In this document: piece by piece, positions 6,384 to 13,210 of the stretch
Position numbering within the stretch: the first letter of the stretch is position 1
Layout of the letters: each line of letters starts with the position of its first letter
NCBI GenBank assembly: GCA_947372155.1
Contig: CANBSM010000131.1
Coordinates: 1-14,510 of the forward strand
Length of the DNA stretch: 14,510 nucleotides
Direction of reading: 5' to 3'
From: Burkholderiaceae bacterium
GTDB taxonomy: Bacteria > Pseudomonadota > Gammaproteobacteria > Burkholderiales > Burkholderiaceae
Notes under the pieces: model-generated
What the model saw: the letters and a program-made list of their open reading frames with translations, nothing else
What the model was told of the DNA's origin: nothing
Database searches by the model: none
Position numbers and translations under genes: made by a program

Positions 6384-6539
6384 ATGAAAAAAACATTCCT
6401 GACCTTAACCATAACTTTCTTTGCCATTACCTTAAGTGGCTGTCTTGCAAGCACCACTTCTCCAGACGGCGTGAATTGCAACTACAGTCAGGGCAAGCCC
6501 ATGTGGGAGATGCCCTTAGATTGTCAGACGGGGCGTTAA
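6384..6539 (+). CDS. Small putative lipoprotein (51 residues)
   Basis: ATG 6384 follows TGGAGCC (6374-6380) at good spacing. The product opens with a lysine-rich n-region and hydrophobic core, then a lipobox LSGC with the lipidated cysteine at position 20 and Leu at +2, which predicts the outer membrane. The mature peptide is only about 32 residues, with two further cysteines (C32, C47) that could form a disulfide, and a PMWEMPLDC segment. A promoter-like element lies just upstream. The residues after the lipobox (ASTTSPDGVNCNYSQGKPMW) match no domain I know. The clear SD, signal and lipobox support a real gene. Confidence 0.75.
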   Translation: MKKTFLTLTITFFAITLSGCLASTTSPDGVNCNYSQGKPMWEMPLDCQTGR

Positions 6540-6571
6540 GTCCTTTTCAAAGCTGAATCGAGATAAACGAT

Positions 6572-7306
6572 TTGTCTGATTTGATTATTCAGGCCTTAGT
6601 TCTAGGCTTATTGGGCCTAGGCGCCGGGGTTTTGGGTGGCGTCATAGGTTTTGGCACCACCATCATATTGATGCCAGCCCTGGTGTATTTTTATGGGCCT
6701 ATCCAGGCAATTCCGGTAATCGCATTGGTGGCCACGGTAGCAAATCTTTCGCGCATTTTCTTGTGGTGGAGCGTCATTGAGTGGCGGGTATGTTTTGTCT
6801 ATGGCCTGACAGCAATTCCATTCACCGTGCTAGGCGTCAATACTTTAGTACAGCTTGATGATCGTCTTATTGAAATAACTTTAGGAATATTCTTAATATT
6901 ATTAATTCCGATCCGCCGTTGGATGCGTAAAAAGAATTTTTATTTAAAGCTTTGGCAGATGGGTTTGGTGGGCGCCGGCATTGGCTATTTGACAGGCATT
7001 GTGGCAACCACGGGCGCCATCAATACGCCATTCTTTTTAGCATATGGCCTCACTAAAGGCGCATTTTTAGGTACTGAGGCGGCCAGTACTTTGGCAATTC
7101 TGTTTACCAAGGGGATTACTTTTCACCAACTAGGTTTTTTGAACACGACCGCTATTATTCAAGGGCTTCTGATTGGAAGCTGTGTTTTGGTCGGATCTAT
7201 TTTCTCCAAGAGAATTGTGCTCGCATTGCCAGAGAAGAAATTTCTACTACTGATGGAGTTGGTGATGCTGATATCGGGCCTATCCATTCTCGCCATGTCT
7301 TTTTAA
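6572..7306 (+). CDS. TSUP family (TauE/SafE-type) permease
   Basis: The 244-residue product has about eight membrane segments in two halves, each opening with the TSUP pattern: GLLGLGAGVLGGVIGFGTTI (about 13-32) and MGLVGAGIGYLTGIVATTGA (about 130-149). Members carry sulfite, sulfoacetate, taurine-derived sulfonates or other small organic anions across the inner membrane; the substrate here is unknown. The start is TTG at 6572 (MSDLIIQ), with GAGAT 7 bases upstream; no ATG or GTG lies further upstream that fits the topology. It follows the small lipoprotein after 32 bases and may share its transcript. It converges on the MipA-like gene. Confidence 0.85.
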   Translation: MSDLIIQALVLGLLGLGAGVLGGVIGFGTTIILMPALVYFYGPIQAIPVIALVATVANLSRIFLWWSVIEWRVCFVYGLTAIPFTVLGVNTLVQLDDRLIEITLGIFLILLIPIRRWMRKKNFYLKLWQMGLVGAGIGYLTGIVATTGAINTPFFLAYGLTKGAFLGTEAASTLAILFTKGITFHQLGFLNTTAIIQGLLIGSCVLVGSIFSKRIVLALPEKKFLLLMELVMLISGLSILAMSF

Positions 7307-7325
7307 GCGCCAACCGGCTTTTTAC
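7301..7325. terminator. Possible short convergent terminator
   Basis: Between the two converging stop codons, AAGC-G-C pairs with GGCTT around CAACC, with a run of T on the plus strand and, read the other way, a short T-containing tail. The stem is short and interrupted, so this is a weak call. Confidence 0.35.
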
Positions 7326-8092
7326 TTGAAGCGATAAGCAAGCGCCATAAAAATATTATCTTGAAATGAGCGATTCATCACTGGACTGTTATTGATGCCG
7401 CCACCCATCCATTTGCGTTTGCCGTAAACATTGATGTACCAGTTGTCTACTACCGGAATTTCTACCATTAGGCCTGCCAAAAGATTATTTGTTGCAGGGG
7501 CTGTATAGGCTGCATAGCCCGTAAGCGTTGACTCTCCAGGGTTGATGCCATAGTAGTAATTGGCGTACTGACTTGATTGCCGCTCTACGCCAATTTGGGG
7601 ATAGAGCACTACTTTTTTGTAGGTTTCTATTTCGGCGAAGTATAAAAACTCATACAGAGCACCTTTAGATTTTCCAAAGTCGTGATACGCATTTACAAAA
7701 AATCCACCGATAGGTGTTTCCTGAAAAGTTCCCAGACCTAGGGGGATTGGATCGCTTCGGTTAATTGAGCTTCCATTGATTGAAGACTTCACTTTGTAGG
7801 TGTCTAAGTTTATTTTTCCAATCACCTCAAAGTAGCCATATCCCATCTTAAAAGTCTTGATGCCTACTTCATCTATGCGGGCAAAGAAACGTTGATAGTC
7901 AAAAAAGGCATAAGGCAGGACTAAGGATTGAGTACCCTCGGTTCCAATATGCAAGTTGGATGTATAAACAGCAGCACCAATATCCCCAACGATGTGATCT
8001 GGAAGCGCATCGGGAACGTCATCTATTGCATAGACAGGACTACATATTGCGGCGGCCATGAAAAGGGCTGTTATCCAAAAGATCGATTTCAT
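7322..8092 (-). CDS. MipA/OmpV family outer membrane protein
   Basis: The 256-residue product starts with a signal peptide (MKSIFWITALFMAAAICSPVYA, cleavage after about 22). The mature part is rich in amphipathic beta strands with aromatic belts (VVLYPQIGVERQSSQYANYY, NWYINVYGKRKWMGG) and ends in FMALAYRFK, close to the usual aromatic C-terminus of outer membrane barrels. The length, the YP-hairpin pattern and the closing strand match MipA/OmpV proteins, which are outer membrane barrels; MipA of E. coli binds MltA and murein synthase. Substrate or partner here is unknown. It is the last gene of the minus-strand cluster, 26 bases after the phosphatase stop, and has no clear SD. Confidence 0.8.
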   Translation of the reverse strand: MKSIFWITALFMAAAICSPVYAIDDVPDALPDHIVGDIGAAVYTSNLHIGTEGTQSLVLPYAFFDYQRFFARIDEVGIKTFKMGYGYFEVIGKINLDTYKVKSSINGSSINRSDPIPLGLGTFQETPIGGFFVNAYHDFGKSKGALYEFLYFAEIETYKKVVLYPQIGVERQSSQYANYYYGINPGESTLTGYAAYTAPATNNLLAGLMVEIPVVDNWYINVYGKRKWMGGGINNSPVMNRSFQDNIFMALAYRFK

Positions 8093-8118
8093 ATATGCAT
8101 CATAAGCCCATGGGGCCT

Positions 8119-8763
8119 CTAGAGATCTAGATTGTCTAGGGCCAAATCCTCTAAGTGGCTTGTATCTGCCCAGCTATTGACCTTCCACTCAAGCCCGTCA
8201 TGGCTGATCCAGTTCAGAGAGGCATTCGGTACCGTAACAGCCTTTTCTGAGTCGAGAGCTTGATTGCTTGCGATTCTGTACATCATGTCTAATGCACCAC
8301 CATGACTTACTAACAAAATAGTTTTGCCTAAGTGCTGTTCGCGAATTTCTTCAAGCGCATTTTTAATACGATCAGAAAATTGTTGAATACTTTCACCATC
8401 ACGTAAATTTTCGTGAATATTTCTGCTGAGGTGAGATTTCCAGAGTGCCGGTTCGCGCATTGGAGCTTCATCGGTGGTCATGCCTTGTAAGGCACCAAGA
8501 TGCCGTTCTCTCAACGCGACATTGCTGATTGCGGATGTTCTAAATAATTGCTCGATCGCCGCCGCTGTCTTGGCTGCACGTTGCAGATCGCTCGTGTATA
8601 AAACATCAAATTGCAAATCAATACTTTTGAGGGCGCGCGCCATTTGTTCTGCTTGGGCCAGGCCTCTGGCATTGAGGCCAATATCGGTATGGCCTTGAAG
8701 GCGGTGTTCTGCATTCCAGTCGGTCTCGCCATGGCGAACCAAACAAAATCTAGTGTTAGTCAT
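8119..8763 (-). CDS. Histidine phosphatase family protein (phosphoglycerate mutase-like)
   Basis: The 214-residue product carries the full branch 1 histidine phosphatase set: LVRHGETDWN with R10 and nucleophile H11, R62 in SDLQRAAKTA, acid E86 in ERHLGALQGM, and H154 in LVSHGGALDMMYR. It forms a phosphohistidine during hydrolysis or transfer of phosphate from small molecules. Cofactor-dependent mutases are usually longer, so a phosphatase (GpmB/CobC/YhfR-like) is more likely; no cobalamin genes are near. It follows the GNAT gene after 21 bases, in the same direction, and the last codons lie in a repeat-rich stretch just before the MipA-like gene. Confidence 0.88.
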   Translation of the reverse strand: MTNTRFCLVRHGETDWNAEHRLQGHTDIGLNARGLAQAEQMARALKSIDLQFDVLYTSDLQRAAKTAAAIEQLFRTSAISNVALRERHLGALQGMTTDEAPMREPALWKSHLSRNIHENLRDGESIQQFSDRIKNALEEIREQHLGKTILLVSHGGALDMMYRIASNQALDSEKAVTVPNASLNWISHDGLEWKVNSWADTSHLEDLALDNLDL

Positions 8764-8784
8764 TCAGTGATGATAAAGACTAAA

Positions 8785-9180
8785 TTATTTTTTGAGAGTC
8801 CAGGCGCGTGGGTTATGTTCAAAGCCAATATGTTCGTAGTATTCATTTGCTTTAGGTGCTGCTAAAAGCACGATCATGCATTCTGGACCCAAGCGTACTT
8901 TGGTTTCTTCGATAAGCTGTTTGCCAATACCGGAGCGTTGGTATTGTTGGTCAACGGCCAAGTCTGCAAGATAAGCCACATAAGCAAAGTCGGTTAGCGA
9001 TCGAGAAATGCCTACCAATATTTCGCCATCCCATGCGGTAATGGAGAGATTGGCGTTCTTGATCATGGCATCAAATGTCTGAACATTATGAATGGGGCGC
9101 CGCTCTCCAAGGGTGGAGCGCTTGTAAAGATCAATGGCTTGCTCGGCGGTAATGGTGGAGTCATCACGGTATTCAATCAT
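8785..9180 (-). CDS. GNAT family N-acetyltransferase
   Basis: The start is set at ATG 9180 (MIEYRDDS), giving 131 residues, the size of a single GNAT domain. A longer frame to 9276 would lie wholly inside the MOSC gene. Motif A, for acetyl-CoA pyrophosphate, is VDQQYQRSGIGKQLI (about 77-90, Q81xxGxG) and motif B is YYEHIGFEHNP (114-124). It should acetylate a small amine or protein; the substrate cannot be inferred. The ATG overlaps the MOSC stop by eight bases, a strong sign of translational coupling, and the phosphatase gene follows closely. Confidence 0.85.
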   Translation of the reverse strand: MIEYRDDSTITAEQAIDLYKRSTLGERRPIHNVQTFDAMIKNANLSITAWDGEILVGISRSLTDFAYVAYLADLAVDQQYQRSGIGKQLIEETKVRLGPECMIVLLAAPKANEYYEHIGFEHNPRAWTLKK

Positions 9181-9685
9181 CTGGTTTCTCATTCTCTTTA
9201 AATAGCTCGTCACCCAGTTCAAGGGCCCCAGAATTGAGAACCTTCGCCCGAATCCCTCCGCGCCCCTCAAATGCATCCATGAAGCTTGGTCTATTCAGAA
9301 GTTGCGCAGGCCTTTCACAGGGTGTGCAAAGCTCTGTACCCAGCATCTGAATGTTGCCCAACCGAAATTGCTGCCCAACCAGACTATTGAGGTCTGATGC
9401 GGAAATTCCTGCAAGCACAATATTGCGGCGTGTTTCGGCCCCATCGAAAGTGGGTTCATCACCGGCTGTAAGCCACTCATTGGCCGTCTCAATGCCTGAT
9501 AAAGCTATCAGGCTGATATGACGTACTTTAATTGGTTCTGTGGCTGAATATGCACCCGCATTCATGGCATAGCGATCGCCCTCAAGGCCAGCGCCAGAAT
9601 TAACCCTGGTATGGTCGACAGATTCCATTTGTGCGCCTGCGGATGGGGCAAGATAGATGGCCTGAATGTAAGCGTTCAATTTCAT
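9173..9685 (-). CDS. MOSC domain-containing protein
   Basis: The 170-residue product is essentially one MOSC domain (MOCO sulfurase C-terminal type). Visible motifs are GLEGDRYA (33-40), ETRRNIVLAGI (84-94), the cysteine pair GTELC-TP-CERPAQ with C120 and C123, and F-x-GRGGIRAKVLNSG (139-153). MOSC proteins act in molybdenum-cofactor-linked sulfur transfer or reduction of N-hydroxylated compounds; no MoCo enzyme gene lies nearby. It is the first gene of a four-gene minus-strand cluster. The start codon is embedded in a perfect inverted repeat and no SD is visible. Confidence 0.88.
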   Translation of the reverse strand: MKLNAYIQAIYLAPSAGAQMESVDHTRVNSGAGLEGDRYAMNAGAYSATEPIKVRHISLIALSGIETANEWLTAGDEPTFDGAETRRNIVLAGISASDLNSLVGQQFRLGNIQMLGTELCTPCERPAQLLNRPSFMDAFEGRGGIRAKVLNSGALELGDELFKENEKPDD

Positions 9686-9700
9686 AAGAAGTGTTCTTAT
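9684..9700. promoter_or_regulatory. Perfect inverted repeat over the MOSC start codon
   Basis: ATAAGAAGTGTTCTTAT is a seven-base perfect dyad with a three-base spacer. It covers the MOSC initiation site and lies next to TAATAT on the minus strand, which could be the -10. It could be a repressor operator or, in mRNA, a weak hairpin closing the start. Confidence 0.45.
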
Positions 9701-9720
9701 ATTACAGCCCGCCTCTGAGC

Positions 9721-9751
9721 GATTGTTAATACAATCAATCCAATAATTGAT
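9721..9751. promoter_or_regulatory. Inverted repeats in the divergent MOSC/EamA intergenic region
   Basis: GATTGT (9721-9726) and ACAATC (9731-9736) form a dyad around TAAT, overlapped by a second one, ATCAAT (9734-9739) with ATTGAT (9746-9751). Position between divergent genes suits a regulator site; no regulator gene is adjacent. An AATAAT hexamer at 9742-9747 could be the -10 of the exporter gene. Confidence 0.35.
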
Positions 9752-9759
9752 AAAGGGTA

Positions 9760-10635
9760 ATGGTGAATAAAGAAAGCAAAGGAATGCTGATTGGTTTTAT
9801 TGGCATCCTTATTTTTAGCTTAACGCTCCCGGTTAGTAAGATTGCCGTCTTAAGCTTTAACCCCTATTTCATTGCTTTTGGTAGGGCGACTTTAGCTGGC
9901 ATGGTGGCGCTGGCCTATCTTGCTTATAAAAAAGAGGCCATCCCCAGTAAGGTTGATTTTGCGAAGTTTGTAGTAATAGCCTTCGGCGTAGTATTTGGGT
10001 TTCCCATATTTACTACTGTGGCTATGACTCAAGGGTCATCGTCGCATGGCGCGGTGATTTTGGGAATGATGCCGCTAGCCACCACCGTGATTGGCGTTTT
10101 GCGCTTTAAAGAGCGCCCTTCGCTGGGATTTTGGCTGGTTTCTCTTTTGGGTGCTGGCTTAGTAGTTCTATACGCCCTACTCAAAAACTCAGGGAGCTTT
10201 ACTTATATTGATGGCCTGCTAGTGCTTGGTGGCATCAGTGCATGCATTGGTTATGTAGAGGGCGGTGAGCTCTCTAGAAAAATGAATCCACGCGCAGTAA
10301 TTTCATGGGCATTAGTAATTTCATTGCCTCTAAATATTGTGATGACTTGGCTCACTTTTAGTGCAGAGTACACGGATGCTGGAGCTGTAGCCTGGACTAG
10401 TTTTATTTACTTGAGCCTATTTCCAATGTTTCTTGGCTTCTTCTTTTGGTATGAGGGGCTTGCGATCGGCGGTATTGCTAGGGTAAGTCAAGTGCAATTG
10501 ATACAGCCTTTTTGTACTCTAGTAGCAGCTAGTATTTTGCTTGGCGATTCACTCACTGTAATGAATTTAATTTTTGCAGTTTTGGTTGTGTCGACTGTCA
10601 TGCTCGGAAAAAGGATGTTGGTGCAAAGACCATAA
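9760..10635 (+). CDS. EamA-family drug/metabolite transporter (DMT superfamily)
   Basis: The 291-residue product has ten membrane segments arranged as two EamA repeats: residues about 8-137 (GMLIGFIGILIFSLTLPVSK at the start, RFKERPSLGFW at the fourth loop) and about 151-287 (DGLLVLGGISACIGYVEGGE at the start, LQPF-like LIQPFCTLVAASILLGDSLT near the end). The glutamate/aspartate positions before segments 5 and 10 (KERPS, LGDSLT) fit the family. It should export amino acids or other metabolites at the inner membrane; the substrate is unknown. GTG 9763 fits the AAAGGG SD (9752-9757) slightly better than ATG 9760. It is a single gene ending at a strong terminator. Confidence 0.88.
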   Translation: MVNKESKGMLIGFIGILIFSLTLPVSKIAVLSFNPYFIAFGRATLAGMVALAYLAYKKEAIPSKVDFAKFVVIAFGVVFGFPIFTTVAMTQGSSSHGAVILGMMPLATTVIGVLRFKERPSLGFWLVSLLGAGLVVLYALLKNSGSFTYIDGLLVLGGISACIGYVEGGELSRKMNPRAVISWALVISLPLNIVMTWLTFSAEYTDAGAVAWTSFIYLSLFPMFLGFFFWYEGLAIGGIARVSQVQLIQPFCTLVAASILLGDSLTVMNLIFAVLVVSTVMLGKRMLVQRP

Positions 10636-10654
10636 CCGCAATACGCAGCTTCAA

Positions 10655-10689
10655 AATTAAAAAGCCCCATTAATCGGGGCTTTTTAATT
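10655..10689. terminator. Strong bidirectional terminator
   Basis: AATTAAAAAGCCCC (10655-10668) pairs perfectly with GGGGCTTTTTAATT (10676-10689) around ATTAATC, with T runs on both strands. It serves the EamA gene from the left and the small basic gene from the right; the stop codon of the latter lies within the outer arm. Confidence 0.9.
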
Positions 10690-10870
10690 ATGCGGGAACA
10701 ACTTTGTGTTTACTAAGAGCGCGCAATATTTTGCCTTTCTCTTTTGGCTTGGTACTGGCTTCTAATAACTTGGTAAGTTGTGCTGTATTTAGCGGGCCTA
10801 AACGGGCTTTTCCTGTTTTAGTAAGCATGGAGTCATTTTTTCTGGTTCTTTGATTTTGGCCAACAGCCAT
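10688..10870 (-). CDS. Small basic hypothetical protein
   Basis: The 60-residue product, about 13 Lys/Arg, has no hydrophobic segment. Its start at ATG 10870 is preceded by AGGA about 8 bases upstream, and its 3' end lies in the bidirectional terminator, both of which support a real gene. The N-terminus (MAVGQNQRTRKNDSMLTKTGK) is basic and probably disordered, followed by a short helix (NTAQLTKLLEAS) and a basic tail (KPKEKGKILRALSKHK). A role on nucleic acid or the ribosome is possible but not shown. I recognise no domain. Confidence 0.65.
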   Translation of the reverse strand: MAVGQNQRTRKNDSMLTKTGKARLGPLNTAQLTKLLEASTKPKEKGKILRALSKHKVVPA

Positions 10871-10897
10871 GGAATTTTCCTAGAGTAATGGAATGAT

Positions 10898-10925
10898 GAA
10901 TCTCAAAGTCTTTCTTAAGAGATTC
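10898..10925. repeat. Inverted repeat upstream of the small basic gene
   Basis: GAATCTC (10898-10904) and GAGATTC (10919-10925) form a seven-base perfect dyad with a 14-base spacer, about 30 bases before the small basic gene and 75 before the DUF2798 gene. It has no T tail, so it is not a terminator. An operator or leader hairpin is possible. Confidence 0.3.
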
Positions 10926-10998
10926 CCCTGTCTAGGGCGCACAATAGTGATCACAGTCCAGAATAACAGTTAACAAGCTCAGAAGCTATGATGTGCTC

Positions 10999-11235
10999 AT
11001 GATCAATTTACCCAACTTCGTCTTTGCCCTGGTGATGGGCTTCTTAATGTCTGCAACGATTACCTTTGCCACTACATATTCGCGAATTGGCTTTATTGAA
11101 AATTTCTTATGGTCTTGGTTTGCGGTATGGGTGGTAGCTTACCCAGTGGCAATCGCTGGTATTTTGATTTACAGGCCGCTTGCTAGCAAAATCACTACAA
11201 AGTTGATAAAAAAACTAAAACTAAATGAATCCTAA
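10999..11235 (+). CDS. DUF2798 family membrane protein
   Basis: The 78-residue product (start ATG 10999; a GTG two codons earlier at 10993 is also possible) has two membrane segments: FVFALVMGFLMSATITFATTY and FLWSWFAVWVVAYPVAIAGILIY, then a basic tail (ITTKLIKKLKLNES). The MGFLMS opening, the W-x-x-x-W-V-V-AYPVA segment and the trailing RPLASK match DUF2798, small two-helix inner membrane proteins of unknown role. SD is weak. The lipoprotein gene follows after 21 bases, so the two probably form an operon. Confidence 0.8.
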   Translation: MINLPNFVFALVMGFLMSATITFATTYSRIGFIENFLWSWFAVWVVAYPVAIAGILIYRPLASKITTKLIKKLKLNES

Positions 11236-11256
11236 ATTACATACCAAGAGTCTTTG

Positions 11257-11502
11257 ATGAATATGCTATTAAAGTTTTCCATACCGAGTCTGTTTTACAT
11301 GTCTTTATTGGGGGGCTGTGCTGCCGTATATACCGATGCGTCAGACTCTAATCATGTGACTTTTCTGAACAGTAGCGGGGAGTCAATGGAGCAACTAACA
11401 AAGAAGGCGAATGCCTACTGTCGGCAGTATGACAAGGTTGCCTCATTCAGAAGCAGTGACACTCAGCTCGTTGTTGTATTTGATTGCAAAGCAGCTCGTT
11501 AA
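11257..11502 (+). CDS. Putative lipoprotein
   Basis: The start is taken at ATG 11257, preceded by AGAG at 6 bases. The 81-residue product has a signal peptide with lipobox LGGC (cysteine at 21, Ala at +2, so outer membrane is likely). The mature part is small and polar: AAVYTDASDSNHVTFLNSSG, then SMEQLTKKANAYCRQYDKVASF, and a strand pair ending VVVFDCKAAR with a second and third cysteine (in YCRQY and FDCK) that could pair. No function is known to me. It sits 21 bases after the DUF2798 gene and converges on prfC. Confidence 0.75.
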   Translation: MNMLLKFSIPSLFYMSLLGGCAAVYTDASDSNHVTFLNSSGESMEQLTKKANAYCRQYDKVASFRSSDTQLVVVFDCKAAR

Positions 11503-11526
11503 CTCAGTAAGGCGCTGGAGTTTTTA
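11501..11526 (+). terminator. Intrinsic terminator of the DUF2798/lipoprotein pair
   Basis: AACTCAG (11501-11507) pairs with CTG-G-AGTT (11515-11522) with one bulged G, around TAAGGCG, followed by TTT. The stem starts in the lipoprotein stop codon and the tail reaches the prfC stop, so the two transcripts end almost on top of each other. Confidence 0.5.
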
Positions 11527-13158
11527 GCCCGCTAAGTCTGATTGATAAATCAGGCCGGCATGCTCTCTCAGGGCATGGAATTGAATAGACTCCCAGCGCT
11601 GTTGGGCTACGTCTAACTCTGACTTGTGTGATGCTAGGAATACAGATGCACCCACCACGTCTTCTGCCATGCGATGGATGTTTTCTTGAGTAAATTTTTT
11701 CAGAGCCACAGGATCATCGGAGCTCACCCAACGAGCCAAGTTGTAGCGTGCTGGCAATAGGCGCACTTCTGCGCCATATTCAGTCTGCAGACGATGGCTC
11801 ACCACTTCAAATTGAAGCTGGCCAAATGCCCCAAGCAGCATGATGCCACCTGCCATAGGCCTAAAGACCTGAATCGCCCCCTCTTCGCCCAGTTGCATCA
11901 ACCCGGTACGCAACTGCTTTGAGCGCAATGGATCCGCAGACTCAACCATGCGGAAGATTTCTGGTGCAAAAAATGGCAAGCCAGTGAATTGCAATTGTTC
12001 GCCTTCGGTTAGGGTGTCGCCTAGACGTAGCAAGCCATGATTCGGTAAGCCAATAATGTCACCTGGAAAGGCTTCGTCCAAAATATCGCGTCTTTGTGAC
12101 AAGAAGGACAGCGCGTTATTGGTCCGCACCTCTTTGCCATTTCGACAAATCTTTAATTTCATGCCGCGCTGAAAGTGTCCAGAGCAGATGCGTAAAAACG
12201 CAACACGGTCGCGATGCGCTGGATCCATGTTTGCTTGAATCTTAAATACCACTGCCGAGAATTTGTTTTCTGCAGGACTCACCTCTCGCTGCAATGCTTT
12301 ACGTGATCCTGGTGATGGCGCAAGCTCAACCAATGTATTGAGAATCTCACGCACGCCAAAGTTATTGATCGCAGAACCAAAGAAAACCGGCGACTGACGC
12401 CCTGCCAAGAAAGCCTCAAGATCAAAGGCGGGCATTGCTTCTTTGATTAACGCTACTTCAGCCAAAGCATTTTCTAGGTCGGTGCCTAGGCGCTCTTTCA
12501 GGGCTGGGTCATTGATATCCACAACCGCATGTGAGTCCTCGGTAACGCGATCTTCGCCTGCTTTGAACATACGCATACGAGAGTTGGCAATGTCAATGAC
12601 ACCAGCAAAAGATTTACCCATGCCGACTGGCCATGTAAATGGAACTACTTCAATACCTAGTGCTGTTTCAATCTCATCCATTAACTCCATTGGAGGCTTT
12701 ACCTCGCGATCCATCTTGTTGATGAATGTCACGATAGGCGTATTACGTGCGCGACAAACTTCAAGCAAGCGTAAGGTTTGAGATTCAACACCATTAGCTG
12801 CATCTATCACCATGAGTGCCGAGTCAACAGCAGTTAAAACTCGATAGGTATCTTCTGAGAAGTCTTGGTGCCCTGGTGTATCTAATAGGTTAATGATGCA
12901 GTCGCGGTATTCCATCTGCATCACTGAGCTTGCTACCGAGATGCCGCGCTGCTTTTCAATTTCCATCCAGTCAGAAGTTGCATGACGACTCGCTTTGCGT
13001 GCTTTAACGCTCCCCGCAATTTGAATTGCTCCCGCGTAAAGCAATAATTTTTCTGTAAGCGTAGTTTTACCCGCATCTGGGTGAGAGATGATGGCAAAGC
13101 TTCGGCGTCTAAGTACTTCTGCGCCTGGAGTGCTGGAGGTTAGGGTTTCGATGGTAAT
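11524..13158 (-). CDS. prfC: Peptide chain release factor 3 (RF3), with a non-canonical start
   Basis: RF3 is the GTPase that removes RF1/RF2 from the ribosome after peptide release. All G-domain motifs are present: HPDAGKTT (P-loop, about 26-33), RGISV, DTPGHQDF (93-100) and NKMD (147-150), then the RF3 signature KIQANMDPAHRDRVAF and a C-terminus with VFRPMAGGIMLLGAFGQLQFEV. Length is about 544 residues from ATT 13158. No ATG, GTG or TTG exists in frame between the upstream stop (TAG at 13174-13176) and the P-loop, so the start is most likely ATT 13158 (giving MTIETLTSS) or ATC 13152, with ATT 13173 a further option. TTG 13044 would remove the P-loop. No SD is visible for any of them. It lies downstream of the RluF-like gene and has its own promoter-like -10. 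Confidence 0.9.
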   Translation of the reverse strand: MTIETLTSSTPGAEVLRRRSFAIISHPDAGKTTLTEKLLLYAGAIQIAGSVKARKASRHATSDWMEIEKQRGISVASSVMQMEYRDCIINLLDTPGHQDFSEDTYRVLTAVDSALMVIDAANGVESQTLRLLEVCRARNTPIVTFINKMDREVKPPMELMDEIETALGIEVVPFTWPVGMGKSFAGVIDIANSRMRMFKAGEDRVTEDSHAVVDINDPALKERLGTDLENALAEVALIKEAMPAFDLEAFLAGRQSPVFFGSAINNFGVREILNTLVELAPSPGSRKALQREVSPAENKFSAVVFKIQANMDPAHRDRVAFLRICSGHFQRGMKLKICRNGKEVRTNNALSFLSQRRDILDEAFPGDIIGLPNHGLLRLGDTLTEGEQLQFTGLPFFAPEIFRMVESADPLRSKQLRTGLMQLGEEGAIQVFRPMAGGIMLLGAFGQLQFEVVSHRLQTEYGAEVRLLPARYNLARWVSSDDPVALKKFTQENIHRMAEDVVGASVFLASHKSELDVAQQRWESIQFHALREHAGLIYQSDLAG

Positions 13159-13188
13159 TCTGCGTTGATTAATCTAGGTTCGGAGGCA

Positions 13189-13194
13189 ATTATA
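13189..13194 (-). promoter_or_regulatory. Perfect -10 hexamer before prfC
   Basis: Read on the minus strand this is TATAAT, following GCACGCT. No good -35 is seen at the right distance, which overlaps the end of the upstream gene. Transcription would start near 13182, leaving a leader of only about 10-30 bases before the candidate prfC starts. Confidence 0.45.
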
Positions 13195-13210
13195 AGCGTG
13201 CCAATGTGCC

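Noticed and set aside
9181..9276. A 32-residue N-terminal extension of the GNAT protein
   Set aside because: It lies entirely within the MOSC gene in another frame and the GNAT fold begins at MIEYRDDS.
12443..12781. A 112-residue plus-strand frame opposite prfC
   Set aside because: It is antisense to the well-conserved GTPase region of RF3, and its low-complexity Ser/Arg-rich content is typical of a shadow frame.
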